Source: DASYAE01 sp036501535
GTDB lineage: Bacteria > Actinomycetota > Actinomycetes > Streptomycetales > Catenulisporaceae
Assembly: GCA_036501535.1 (NCBI GenBank)
Contig: DASYAE010000252.1
Span: forward strand, 1 to 40,697
DNA length: 40,697 nt
Direction: 5' to 3'
Positions 25,227 through 32,579 of the stretch are shown in pieces. The notes beneath the pieces were generated by a model. That model made no database searches and was not told the origin of the DNA. It saw only the letters and a program-made list of their open reading frames with translations. Positions within the stretch are counted from its first letter, which is position 1. Every line of letters starts with the position of its first letter. The position numbers and the translations under genes were made by a program.

Positions 25227-26417
25227 ATGTCTTTGATCAGTCTGCGCATCCGACCGTGGGCCAGGCGGGGCCGCAACGTCGGCGCGGTGGTCGCGCTGGC
25301 CTGCGCGGCGCTGGCCGGGACCGGCGCCGGGACCGGGACGGCGGCCTCGTACCAGCTGCCGGTCGACACCGCCTCGACCCCCGACCCCGGCGTCCTGCTC
25401 TACCAGGGCAACTTCTATGCGTTCAGCACCGGCGGCTTCGGCCTGTGGGAGTCGACCGCGCCGATCGCCGCCGGCCCGTGGACCAAGGTGGACGACAGCG
25501 CGTCCACCGGCAACGCCGTCGGCGACGTCATGGTGCACTCGAACCTCCCGTCCTGGATCGACCAGGGCGCCGGGATCTGGGCCCCCGACATGGTCCAGAC
25601 CTCGACCGGCGAATTCGTGGTCTACTTCGCCGCGCAGCTGGCCGGCATCCCAGCCTCCAACCCGCCGGGCGACGACGCCAAGCCGGCCGGCGGCTCGCGC
25701 TGCATCGGCTCGGCCGAGTCCGGCTCGCCGACCGGGCCGTTCACCGTCGATCAGAACCCTGTGGTCTGCCTGACCGGCTACGGCGCGGCCGACGGCATGA
25801 CCGGCGACCCGGCCGGCCGCGTGCTCGGCGAGGGCGTCATCGACCCCGATCCGGCGTACGTGACGATCAGCGGCGCGCAGGAGCTGTTCCTGCTCTACAA
25901 GACCCAGGCCGGCAACGGCGACTCGACGATCCGCATGGCGCGCCTCGCGGTCGCCGACGGCACGTCAGTGCTCGGCGACAGCCATCAGCTGCTCTCCGCC
26001 ATCCCGACCGGCTCGGGCGGGTCCTACGTCTTCGGCGACACGATCGAGGCGCCGACGCTGGTGCAGAACGGCAGCTGGTTCGTCCTGCTGGTCGCCCACG
26101 GCAACTACGGCGAATGCAGCTACTCGACCGAGTGGTTCAAGTCCCAGCACATCTGGGCCTGGACCAACGACGGCGGCGGCACGCTGCTCGACGCGTCGAG
26201 CACCGCCGGACTGTGCGGCCCCGGCAGCGCCGACATCAGCGGCTCGGAGGTGTCCGGCCAGTACCGGCTGTTCTTCCACGGCTGGGTCGAGAACGGGACC
26301 GACGGCGTCCCGGCCTCCTCGTCGAGCGGCGCGACCCGCGAGATGTACGCGGACGTGCTCACCTTCGGCTCGGACGGCTACACCCCGGGCGTCTCGCCGC
26401 TCGCGCCCGCCTCGTGA
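25227..26417 (+). CDS. Secreted glycoside hydrolase, GH43-like
   Basis: A 396-residue exported protein with a basic start, signal helix (GAVVALACAALAG) and cleavage near residue 40. The remainder fits the five-bladed propeller of GH43 and related arabinanases/xylosidases: an N-terminal Asp in STPDPGVLLYQGNFYAF (D53, likely general base), WAPDMVQTSTGEFVVYFAA, an Asp-rich IDPDPAYVTI (pKa modulator position) and EAPTLVQNGSWFVLLVA with the acid Glu. It probably releases arabinose or xylose from plant polysaccharides outside the cell. ATG 25227 is preceded by GGGGAGG. Its last 40 bases overlap the 3' end of the antiporter gene. No LacI-type operator like those at 21768 and 23246 precedes it, so it may be separately controlled. 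Confidence 0.8.
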   Translation: MSLISLRIRPWARRGRNVGAVVALACAALAGTGAGTGTAASYQLPVDTASTPDPGVLLYQGNFYAFSTGGFGLWESTAPIAAGPWTKVDDSASTGNAVGDVMVHSNLPSWIDQGAGIWAPDMVQTSTGEFVVYFAAQLAGIPASNPPGDDAKPAGGSRCIGSAESGSPTGPFTVDQNPVVCLTGYGAADGMTGDPAGRVLGEGVIDPDPAYVTISGAQELFLLYKTQAGNGDSTIRMARLAVADGTSVLGDSHQLLSAIPTGSGGSYVFGDTIEAPTLVQNGSWFVLLVAHGNYGECSYSTEWFKSQHIWAWTNDGGGTLLDASSTAGLCGPGSADISGSEVSGQYRLFFHGWVENGTDGVPASSSSGATREMYADVLTFGSDGYTPGVSPLAPAS

Positions 26418-27550
26418 TCCGGGCTCGGCGCACGGGCCCCGGCGACTGAAGCCGCCGCCGCGGCCGCAGCGATGGTGACCAGGGCACCGAGCATCAGCGC
26501 TGCGGCCTCGCCGGGCGCGAGCGTGTGCGTCTGCGTTCCCAGCGTCGCGGCCGCGACCGGCACGCCGAGCTGCGAAGAGGCCAGCACGCCGAGGGGGAGC
26601 GGCTGGCCGGTCGCCCGCATCGCCGCGTGCACCGCGACCGCGGCCGCGCCCAGCGCCAGCCCCAGCAGGATGAACGAGGGGTGGCGGCCGAGCTGGCGCA
26701 GGTCGAGCGAGGCGCCGAGCCAGAGGAAGAACAGCGGGCCGAAGAACCCCTCGGTGATCCCGAACAGCTGCCGGGCCAGCCGGCGCGGCTCGCCCACCCC
26801 GGCCACCGCGAGCCCGACGCAGAACCCGGCCAGCATGATCGAGACGTGCGTCTCGGTGGCCAGCGCGGCCAGGGCGAACAGCACCGCCAGGCTGAAGCGC
26901 AGTTCGAGGGCGAACTCGCGCTGCTCGGACAGGCGGTGCACCCGCCGTCGCAGCCCGCTGCTCTCGACGCGCCGCAGCGCGAGGTAGAACACCGCGGCGC
27001 AGCCGATCACGGCGAGGGCGCCGAGCGCCGCGCGCACCGCGTGGGCCGGCTCGACGACCAGCGGGACCGCCACGATGCAGGCGGTGTCCGCGATCGCGAC
27101 CTGCGGCAGCAGCGAGAGCACGGCCGGCCCGCCGAGCCGCGCCCCGTCGACGATCGGCAGGATCAGCGCCGCCGACGACGAGGCGATCAGCACCGTGTAC
27201 AGCGCGGTGTGGCCGGTCCCGAACGCCCGGGACAGCAGAAAGGCCGGAACGAGTGCGGCCACTGCGACGGCGGCCGCCCGCCCGGATCCCGCGCGCAGGC
27301 CCTCGGCCAGGCGCGGGTCGCGCACCGGCACGTGCGATCCGGCGACGAACATCACCAGCGCGAAGCCGATGTCGGCCAGGAAGCCGAACACCGGATCGTC
27401 CGCGTGCAGATACCCGACGACGGTGGGCCCGAGCACGACCCCCGCGGCCAGCTCGCCGACCACGACCGGCACGTGCCCGCGGCGCGGCAGCGCGAGCAGC
27501 GGCCCCACGAGCGCGGCCAGCGAGATCACCGCCAGCATGCCGAAGCTCAT
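26378..27550 (-). CDS. Cation:proton antiporter, CPA2 (Kef/NapA) family
   Basis: A 390-residue membrane protein with about eleven to twelve hydrophobic segments and no C-terminal NAD-binding domain. Family-like stretches are LPRRGHVPVVVGELAAGVVLGPTVVG in the first helices and ETHVSIMLAGFCVGLAVAG, EGFFGPLFFLWLGASLDLR in the second half. The central ion-binding region reads LLPQVAIADTACIVAVPLVV, with a single Asp where many Na+ antiporters have a pair. It should exchange Na+ or K+ for H+. ATG 27550 is preceded by GAGG about 10 bases upstream. Its 3' end overlaps the convergent GH43 gene by 40 bases. A 22-base imperfect palindrome lies in the promoter region shared with the divergent KH-domain gene. 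Confidence 0.85.
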   Translation of the reverse strand: MSFGMLAVISLAALVGPLLALPRRGHVPVVVGELAAGVVLGPTVVGYLHADDPVFGFLADIGFALVMFVAGSHVPVRDPRLAEGLRAGSGRAAAVAVAALVPAFLLSRAFGTGHTALYTVLIASSSAALILPIVDGARLGGPAVLSLLPQVAIADTACIVAVPLVVEPAHAVRAALGALAVIGCAAVFYLALRRVESSGLRRRVHRLSEQREFALELRFSLAVLFALAALATETHVSIMLAGFCVGLAVAGVGEPRRLARQLFGITEGFFGPLFFLWLGASLDLRQLGRHPSFILLGLALGAAAVAVHAAMRATGQPLPLGVLASSQLGVPVAAATLGTQTHTLAPGEAAALMLGALVTIAAAAAAASVAGARAPSPDHEAGASGETPGV

Positions 27551-27636
27551 CGGCGCCGCACCTCGCTTCCGGTCGATCGGGCTGCTCTTGCGGCAGATCG
27601 GATTCCGAGGATGGTACCCGCCATCGCAGAATGATC

Positions 27637-27658
27637 CGGTTGGGATGGATCCGAACCG
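27637..27658. promoter_or_regulatory. 22-bp imperfect palindrome between divergent antiporter and KH-protein genes
   Basis: CGGTTGGGAT at 27637-27646 and ATCCGAACCG at 27649-27658 are inverted copies with one mismatch and a 2-base centre. It is 86 bases upstream of the antiporter ATG (27550) and 176 bases upstream of the KH-protein GTG (27835). A dimeric regulator site is plausible; the regulator is unknown. Confidence 0.45.
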
Positions 27659-27834
27659 CGCGGGCCGGGTAGCCTGGGTGCAGGCAGGAGCGCCTGCCGC
27701 ACTCCGAGCCGTCGCGGCCCGCGCCCGCGGCGGCGGTGAGGACAAGGGCCGCCGGTTCGCGCCGTCGATGAGTTCGGTCACTGCTGAGCCAGGCGATCGG
27801 GGCGCGGGGCGGGATCGCCGCGAAGGACGATGGC

Positions 27835-28482
27835 GTGACTGACGACAGCGCGTTCAAGAAGCAGGTCAGGGCCCGGATGGCCGAGACCGGGGAGAAGTAC
27901 ACCGCGGCCCGCCGCGAGGTCGCCGCCGGGCGTGGCGCGGACCGGCCGCCGGCGGTGCTGCGGGTGTATCTGAACCCGCAGGTGGATCTGGAGCTCACCG
28001 CCGAGGCCGGCCGGGCGTACGCCGCGGCCGACGAGCAGGGCCGTCGGGAGATGGCGGCCCGGCTGCTGGCCGACCGGATCGGGTCGGCCGGGTTCGAGGC
28101 GGCCGGGATCGGCACCGGCTCGGCGATCGTGCCGGACCCGGAGCCGCCGGCCGGGCCGGAAGCGGCGCAGGACGCTGCGATCCGCGGCGTCGTGCAGCGC
28201 AGCGTCGACCGGGCGGTCGGGGTGTCGGCGGTGGAGGTCGGCCGAAGCGCGGACCTGCTGCGGGTCGACGTCCGCGCCGCCCGCCCGGTCTTGCTGGCCG
28301 GCCCGCGCGGCGCGGAGGCCGACCGGCTGCGCGGCGAACTGGAGGAGCTGATTGGCAGCCGGGTGCGGCTGAATCTCTGGCAGGCGGCTGACGCTGTGCC
28401 TGACACAGTGCCTGACACTGCGCCTGAGACAGCGCCTGACGCAGTACCTAACCCCGTGCAGGAGACAGGAGGCGCCCGATGA
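27835..28482 (+). CDS. Uncharacterised protein with a KH domain resembling ribosomal protein S3
   Basis: A 215-residue soluble protein in three parts. Residues 1-30 (FKKQVRARMAETGEKYTAAR) form a basic amphipathic helix pair. Residues 40-85 (LRVYLNPQVDLELTAEAGRA...) are a second small alpha/beta region. Residues about 112-182 read like the N-terminal KH type-2 domain of ribosomal protein S3: AAIRGVVQRSVDRAVG, VEVGRSADLLRVDVRAARP, then the GxxG loop in GPRGAEADRLRGELEEL and SRVRLNLW. In S3 the equivalent loop reads IGRRGAEADRIRG. The C-terminal S3 domain and the IVIG part of the loop are absent. A Pro/Asp/Thr repeat forms the tail. An RNA- or ribosome-binding role is inferred. GTG 27835 follows GAAGGA. 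It is divergent from the antiporter. Confidence 0.75.
   Translation: MTDDSAFKKQVRARMAETGEKYTAARREVAAGRGADRPPAVLRVYLNPQVDLELTAEAGRAYAAADEQGRREMAARLLADRIGSAGFEAAGIGTGSAIVPDPEPPAGPEAAQDAAIRGVVQRSVDRAVGVSAVEVGRSADLLRVDVRAARPVLLAGPRGAEADRLRGELEELIGSRVRLNLWQAADAVPDTVPDTAPETAPDAVPNPVQETGGAR
28387..28450. repeat. Degenerate 12-bp repeats coding the tail of the KH-domain protein
   Basis: About five copies of a GTGCCTGACACA-like unit encode alternating Pro, Asp/Glu, Thr/Ala and Val/Ala. Codon choice here is less G/C-biased than in the rest of the gene, suggesting recent repeat expansion. Confidence 0.5.
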
Positions 28483-28603
28483 CGCCGCGGCGCTGACTGC
28501 TGCGGGGCCGGCTCGGCGTGGCAACGCGATCACGCCGGGCCGGCCTACCCGGCAGCCCGCGCCTGGCGCTCGCTCAGATCCGCGACCCACACACAATCGT
28601 CAC

Positions 28604-28640
28604 ACTAGTATGCGCGCCGTACTACGCGGCGCGCTATAGT
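28604..28640. promoter_or_regulatory. Imperfect inverted repeat and -10-like TATAGT ahead of the PadR gene
   Basis: ACTAGTATGCGCGCCG at 28604-28619 faces CGGCGCGCTATAGT at 28627-28640; apart from a two-base slip the arms match. The right end contains TATAGT (28635-28640), a good -10. An operator overlapping the -10 fits autorepression by PadR, whose ATG is 50 bases downstream. Confidence 0.5.
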
Positions 28641-28689
28641 GAGCGGCGAAGTAGACGTGGCAAGGCGGACGACGGAACGAGGGGCGCCG

Positions 28690-29007
28690 ATGGTCGACGA
28701 TCTGGGGCGGTGGGCGGAGCCGGGACTGCTGGTCCTGGCGAGCCTGGCCGGGGGCGAGAAGCACGGCTATGCGATCACGCAGGATGTCGCGGAGCAGACC
28801 GGGATCAGCCTGGGACCCGGGACCCTCTACGCGGTGATCGCGCGGTTGGAGGACAGCGGCCTTATCGAGGCGCTGCCGGTTGATGGGCGGCGGCGGCCAT
28901 ACCGCCTCACGTCCGCGGGCGCGGCGGCGTTGAACGCGCAGGCGGTGCGTATGCGCGACCTGGCCGCCTTGAGCCTCGCCCGCCTACGGCCTGGCACTGC
29001 CTTATGA
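28690..29007 (+). CDS. PadR-family transcriptional regulator
   Basis: A 105-residue regulator made of the PadR winged helix: LVLASLAGGEKHGYAITQDVAEQTGISLGPGTLYAVIARLEDSGLIEAL, the wing with VDGRRRPYRLTSAGAAAL and a short C-terminal dimerisation helix. It belongs to the small PadR-s2 type. Such regulators repress a membrane or efflux gene co-transcribed with them, here the gene that overlaps its stop. ATG 28690 follows GAGGGG; an upstream start at 28639 would add 17 unconserved residues and overlap the promoter. The last sense codon is TTA (29002-29004), which would make completion of the protein sensitive to a bldA-like tRNA. The inverted repeat at 28604-28640 is its probable operator. Confidence 0.9.
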   Translation: MVDDLGRWAEPGLLVLASLAGGEKHGYAITQDVAEQTGISLGPGTLYAVIARLEDSGLIEALPVDGRRRPYRLTSAGAAALNAQAVRMRDLAALSLARLRPGTAL

Positions 29008-29918
29008 ATCGGCACAGCCCTATGAACTGCGACCCGCTGCTGGTGCGCCTGCTGCTGGCCTGTTACCCGGTCTCGTGGCGGCGGCGGTACGGCGATGAAT
29101 ACGCCGACCTGATGACCCGTTCGTTCCACGCGACCGGGCGCGTCCGCCGCGTCGGCCAGATCAGTGACATCCTGCGCGGCGCGCTCGACGCCCGCATTCA
29201 CCCGAAGGGCAGAGGCATGGCAGACCGTTCCACCCCGATGACCGTCGCCGTCTGGGCGACCGGCCTGTTCACCGTCGCGGGCTGCGGCCTGGCGAAGATG
29301 AGGGACGACGCGACGCTGATCGCGGCGCAGAACCAGCACGCCGCGATCGGCTGGTCGTTCGACCTGGTGCCCGTCACCGCGGGCATCGCGCTGCTCGCCC
29401 TGATCATCGCGGCGTTTCCGGCCGGCCTGGCCATGCTGCGGGAACCCGGTCTGCGGTCACTGCGGCTGCTGGTCATCCCGCTGCTCGCCTGCGCCGCGTG
29501 GTATGCGGGCGTCCGCCTGGCGCTGCACTTCGCCGGCGGCCGAGGCGCGCAGACGGGAGTGAATCCGACCGCAGCCGCCCTGGTGACCGCGGGCGCCGTG
29601 ATCGTCGTCGGCCTGATCGCGTGGACCGCCGCCGCCGTGCTGCGGCGCGTGCCGGCCGGCCTCCCGCCGCGCGGGCGCAGCGCCGCGCTCGCGGTCTTGG
29701 CGCTCGGCATGGCGGCCACGACGGCGGCCTGCCTGGCCTGGGGCATCGCCGTGCACGACACGGATCCGGCCGAATACTCCGTCGGCAACGACGGGCTGTT
29801 CGCCACCTCGTTCCTGCCCAGCTGGATCACGATCAGCGTGCTGATGGCGGCGGCGACCGCGCTCGCCGCCTGGGCGAGCCTGCGGGACCGCGGCGGCGCG
29901 GTGCAGGCCGCGGCCTAA
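29004..29918 (+). CDS. PadR-associated integral membrane protein
   Basis: A 304-residue protein. A conserved cytoplasmic N-terminus (LLLACYPVSWRRRYGDEYADLM) of the kind found in membrane proteins coupled to PadR regulators is followed by about six hydrophobic helices. The function is not known. The start codon overlaps the PadR stop (ATGA at 29004-29007), so the two are translated together and probably form one autoregulated unit, perhaps responding to envelope stress. A second ATG at 29022 could also serve. It converges on the AcuC gene with only 6 bases between stops, with no terminator-like hairpin in the gap. Confidence 0.75.
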   Translation: MNRHSPMNCDPLLVRLLLACYPVSWRRRYGDEYADLMTRSFHATGRVRRVGQISDILRGALDARIHPKGRGMADRSTPMTVAVWATGLFTVAGCGLAKMRDDATLIAAQNQHAAIGWSFDLVPVTAGIALLALIIAAFPAGLAMLREPGLRSLRLLVIPLLACAAWYAGVRLALHFAGGRGAQTGVNPTAAALVTAGAVIVVGLIAWTAAAVLRRVPAGLPPRGRSAALAVLALGMAATTAACLAWGIAVHDTDPAEYSVGNDGLFATSFLPSWITISVLMAAATALAAWASLRDRGGAVQAAA

Positions 29919-29924
29919 GCAGAC

Positions 29925-31100
29925 CTAGGCGAACAGGCCGTGGCGCGGGAAGATCTCGCGGCGCACGGCCAGTACGGCGCGGTCGACCGGGTCGGCGGGG
30001 TCGAAGCCGTCGTCCCAGGGCGCGGGGCTCGGCGTGCGGCCGTCGGTCATGCTCGCCGGAGCGCTCTGGCCGGTGCGCTCGAGCACGAAGGCGCGCCAGC
30101 CGTCCGGGGTCGCCCGGCCGGGGTCGATCGGCCGGTGCGCGGCCTCGGCCAGGGCATGGGTCCAGATCCTCGGTACGACCTCGACCAGCGCGTAGCCGCC
30201 CCCGCCGAGCAGCAGCCAGCGGCCGTCTGCGTGCTCGTGCGCGAGCCGGTGCAGCGCGGCGACGGCCGTGCGCTGGCCGTCGACCGACAGCTCGAGGTGC
30301 GCGAGCGGATCGAGGGCGTGGCTGTCGCAGCCGAGCTGGGTGACCAGGACCTGCGGGGCGAAGGCCTCGACCAGCGGCGGGACGACCGCGTGGAAGGCGC
30401 GCAGCCAGCCCTCGTCGCCGGTGTAGGGCGGCAGCGGCACGTTGACGCTGGCGCCCTCGGCGTGCGGTCCGCCGGACTCGGTCGGCAGGCCGGTCCCCGG
30501 GAACAGCGTCGCCGGATGCTGGTGCAGGCTGATCGTCAGGACCCTGGGGTCGTCGTAGAACGCCGCCTGCACGCCGTCGCCGTGGTGCACGTCGACGTCC
30601 ACGTACGCGATGCGCTGCGCGCCGAGGTCGAGCAGCCGGGCGATGGCGATCGCGGCGTCGTTGTAGACGCAGAAGCCTGATGCGTGGTCGCGCATCGCGT
30701 GGTGCAGGCCGCCGGCGATGTTGGCCGCGTGCGGCGCCGCGCCGGACCAGACGGCCTCGGCCGCCGCGACGCTCGCGCCGACGACGCGGGCAGAGGCCTC
30801 GTGCATGCCGGGGAACAGCGGATTGTCCGGCGTGCCCAGGCCGAAGCGCAGCAGTTCGCGCGGCGGGGCCTGGTCCGCCTCGCGCACCGCGCGGATGTAT
30901 GCGGGGTCGTGCACGAGTTCGAGCAGCGCGTCGCCGGCCGGCCCGGCCGGGACCAGGCTGACGTCGTCGGCGTCGAACAGGCCGAAGCCGCGGGCCAGCG
31001 CGACGGCCAACTCGACACGCACCGGCGCGAGCGGATGTCCGGGCCCGAAGTCGTAGCCGACCAGCGCCTCGTCCCAGGGGACCAGCAGGGTCGTGTCCAC
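29925..31100 (-). CDS. acuC: Histone-deacetylase-family protein, AcuC-like
   Basis: A 391-residue zinc hydrolase of the class I HDAC/AcuC type. The active-site regions are visible: GGLHHAMRDHASGFCVYNDAAIAI with the His-His charge-relay pair, YVDVDVHHGDGVQ carrying zinc ligands Asp and His, and LVTQLGCDSHALDPLAHLEL with the third ligand Asp and the loop before the catalytic region. In Bacillus, AcuC deacetylates and so reactivates acetyl-CoA synthetase. Here it follows acetate kinase by 44 bases on the same strand, linking protein deacetylation with acetyl-phosphate metabolism. GTG 31100 is chosen with AGAAGG upstream; a GTG at 31145 overlapping the ackA stop is an alternative that adds 15 Arg-rich residues. 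Confidence 0.88.
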   Translation of the reverse strand: MDTTLLVPWDEALVGYDFGPGHPLAPVRVELAVALARGFGLFDADDVSLVPAGPAGDALLELVHDPAYIRAVREADQAPPRELLRFGLGTPDNPLFPGMHEASARVVGASVAAAEAVWSGAAPHAANIAGGLHHAMRDHASGFCVYNDAAIAIARLLDLGAQRIAYVDVDVHHGDGVQAAFYDDPRVLTISLHQHPATLFPGTGLPTESGGPHAEGASVNVPLPPYTGDEGWLRAFHAVVPPLVEAFAPQVLVTQLGCDSHALDPLAHLELSVDGQRTAVAALHRLAHEHADGRWLLLGGGGYALVEVVPRIWTHALAEAAHRPIDPGRATPDGWRAFVLERTGQSAPASMTDGRTPSPAPWDDGFDPADPVDRAVLAVRREIFPRHGLFA

Positions 31101-31144
31101 CGCGCGCCGCCTTCTGTCGTCCCGTCGAAGCAGGTTCGGTACCA

Positions 31145-32281
31145 CTATGCCGTGGCCGGGCGCCTCTCGCGGTGCAGCAGGGCGAGCGTCTGCCGGGAGA
31201 TCTCGGCCTCCTCGTCGGTGGGCACCACCAGGACCGGGATCCCGGCGCCCTCGGGCGAGACGAACCGCTCGTGCTGGTCAGACGCCTGGTTGCGGTGTCG
31301 GTCGACGGCGATTCCGAGCCGCTCGAGCCCGCCGAGCGCACCGGAGCGGACCGCGGCGTCGTGCTCGCCGACCCCGGCGGTGAAGACGATCGCGTCCGCC
31401 TCGCCGAGCGCGGCGAGGTAGGCGCCGACGTACTTGCGGATCCGGTAGCAGTACACGTCGAGGGCGAGCGCCGCCTGTTCGTGTCCTGCGTCGGCCAGCG
31501 AGTGCACGTCGCGCAGGTCGTTGCTGCCGGCCAGGCCGAGCAGGCCGCTCTCGTGGTTGAGCGCGTCGTCGACCCGGTCGGGCTCGAGCCCTGCGACGCG
31601 GTGCAGGTAGTCGGGCAGGGCGGGGTCGACGTCCCCGCTGCGGGTGCCCATGACCAGGCCCTCCAGCGGGGTCAGGCCCATGGAGGTGTCGATGCTGCGG
31701 CCGCGCTCGATCGCGCAGGCGCTGGCGCCGTTGCCCAGGTGCAGCACGATCAGGTTGACCTCGTCCGGGTCCCGGTCGAGCAGCGCGGCGGCGCGGCGCG
31801 AGACGTACTGGTACGAGATCCCGTGGAAGCCGTAGCGCCGCACGCCGTACTGCTCGCGCCAGGCCGCGGGGACCGCGTAGGTGGCGGCCCGGGCCGGCAG
31901 GGTGCGGTGGAACGCGGTGTCGAACACGGCGACCTGCGCCGCGTCCGGGAACATGCTGCGCGCGGTCTCGATCCCGGCGATGTTCGCCGGCAGGTGCAGC
32001 GGGGCGAGCGGGATCAGGCCCCGTAGTTCGTCGAGCACGCGGCCGCCGATCCGGACCGGCTCGGTGAACCGGTCGGCGCCGTGCACGATGCGGTGCCCGA
32101 CGGCGGTGACCCGCGCGCCGCCGAGCGCCGGCTCCCCGTCCAGCGCGGCGCGCACCATGTCGGCGCCCTCGGCCCGCTCGGTGCCCCCGGACCCGACGAC
32201 CTGCCCGCTCGCGGCGTCGAAGAGCCGGTATTTGACCGATGAGGACCCGGTGTTGAGCACCAGGATGTTCTCCGCTCGCAC
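31145..32281 (-). CDS. ackA: Acetate kinase
   Basis: A 378-residue sugar-kinase/actin-fold enzyme converting acetyl phosphate plus ADP into acetate plus ATP, reversibly. Seen motifs: the phosphate-binding start LVLNTGSSSVKYRLFD, GHRIVHGAD, VFDTAFHRTLP, RRYGFHGISYQYV (catalytic His), VLHLGNGASACAI and the adenosine region FTAGVGEHDAAVR. GTG 32281 follows GGAGG with a 5-base spacer and gives the usual N-terminus. Length is slightly below the common about 400. No phosphotransacetylase gene is present in the window. It is divergent from the phosphoketolase gene, which makes acetyl phosphate, so together they give a short route from xylulose- or fructose-phosphate to acetate and ATP. Confidence 0.95.
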   Translation of the reverse strand: MRAENILVLNTGSSSVKYRLFDAASGQVVGSGGTERAEGADMVRAALDGEPALGGARVTAVGHRIVHGADRFTEPVRIGGRVLDELRGLIPLAPLHLPANIAGIETARSMFPDAAQVAVFDTAFHRTLPARAATYAVPAAWREQYGVRRYGFHGISYQYVSRRAAALLDRDPDEVNLIVLHLGNGASACAIERGRSIDTSMGLTPLEGLVMGTRSGDVDPALPDYLHRVAGLEPDRVDDALNHESGLLGLAGSNDLRDVHSLADAGHEQAALALDVYCYRIRKYVGAYLAALGEADAIVFTAGVGEHDAAVRSGALGGLERLGIAVDRHRNQASDQHERFVSPEGAGIPVLVVPTDEEAEISRQTLALLHRERRPATA

Positions 32282-32579
32282 GATCGCCTCCGCGCAGTAG
32301 GTCAACCGCAATCTAGTCAATCGCCCGGCCTGACGAGGCGTCGAGTCCGCGCGCCGCGCGGTCCACCAAATGCACTAGTCCATCAGGCGAACAGCGCATG
32401 GCACGGCGGCGAAGTCGCGGACGGGGCGCGGCGCCGGGTCGCGTTCGGCCGAGCGGTCGGGGATGGTGGAGGTGCGTCCCCGCGGCGCCGCCGTGCCCGC
32501 AGGACGCGGTCGCCCGCGCCGGATCAGCCAGGGCCCTGAAACGAAGGATACGACCACGACGCCGGAAAGGCCCGCCAAG

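Noticed and set aside
27551..27634. c-di-AMP (ydaO-type) riboswitch upstream of the antiporter
   Set aside because: I found none of the conserved ydaO core segments on the minus strand; only the palindrome at 27637-27658 stands out.
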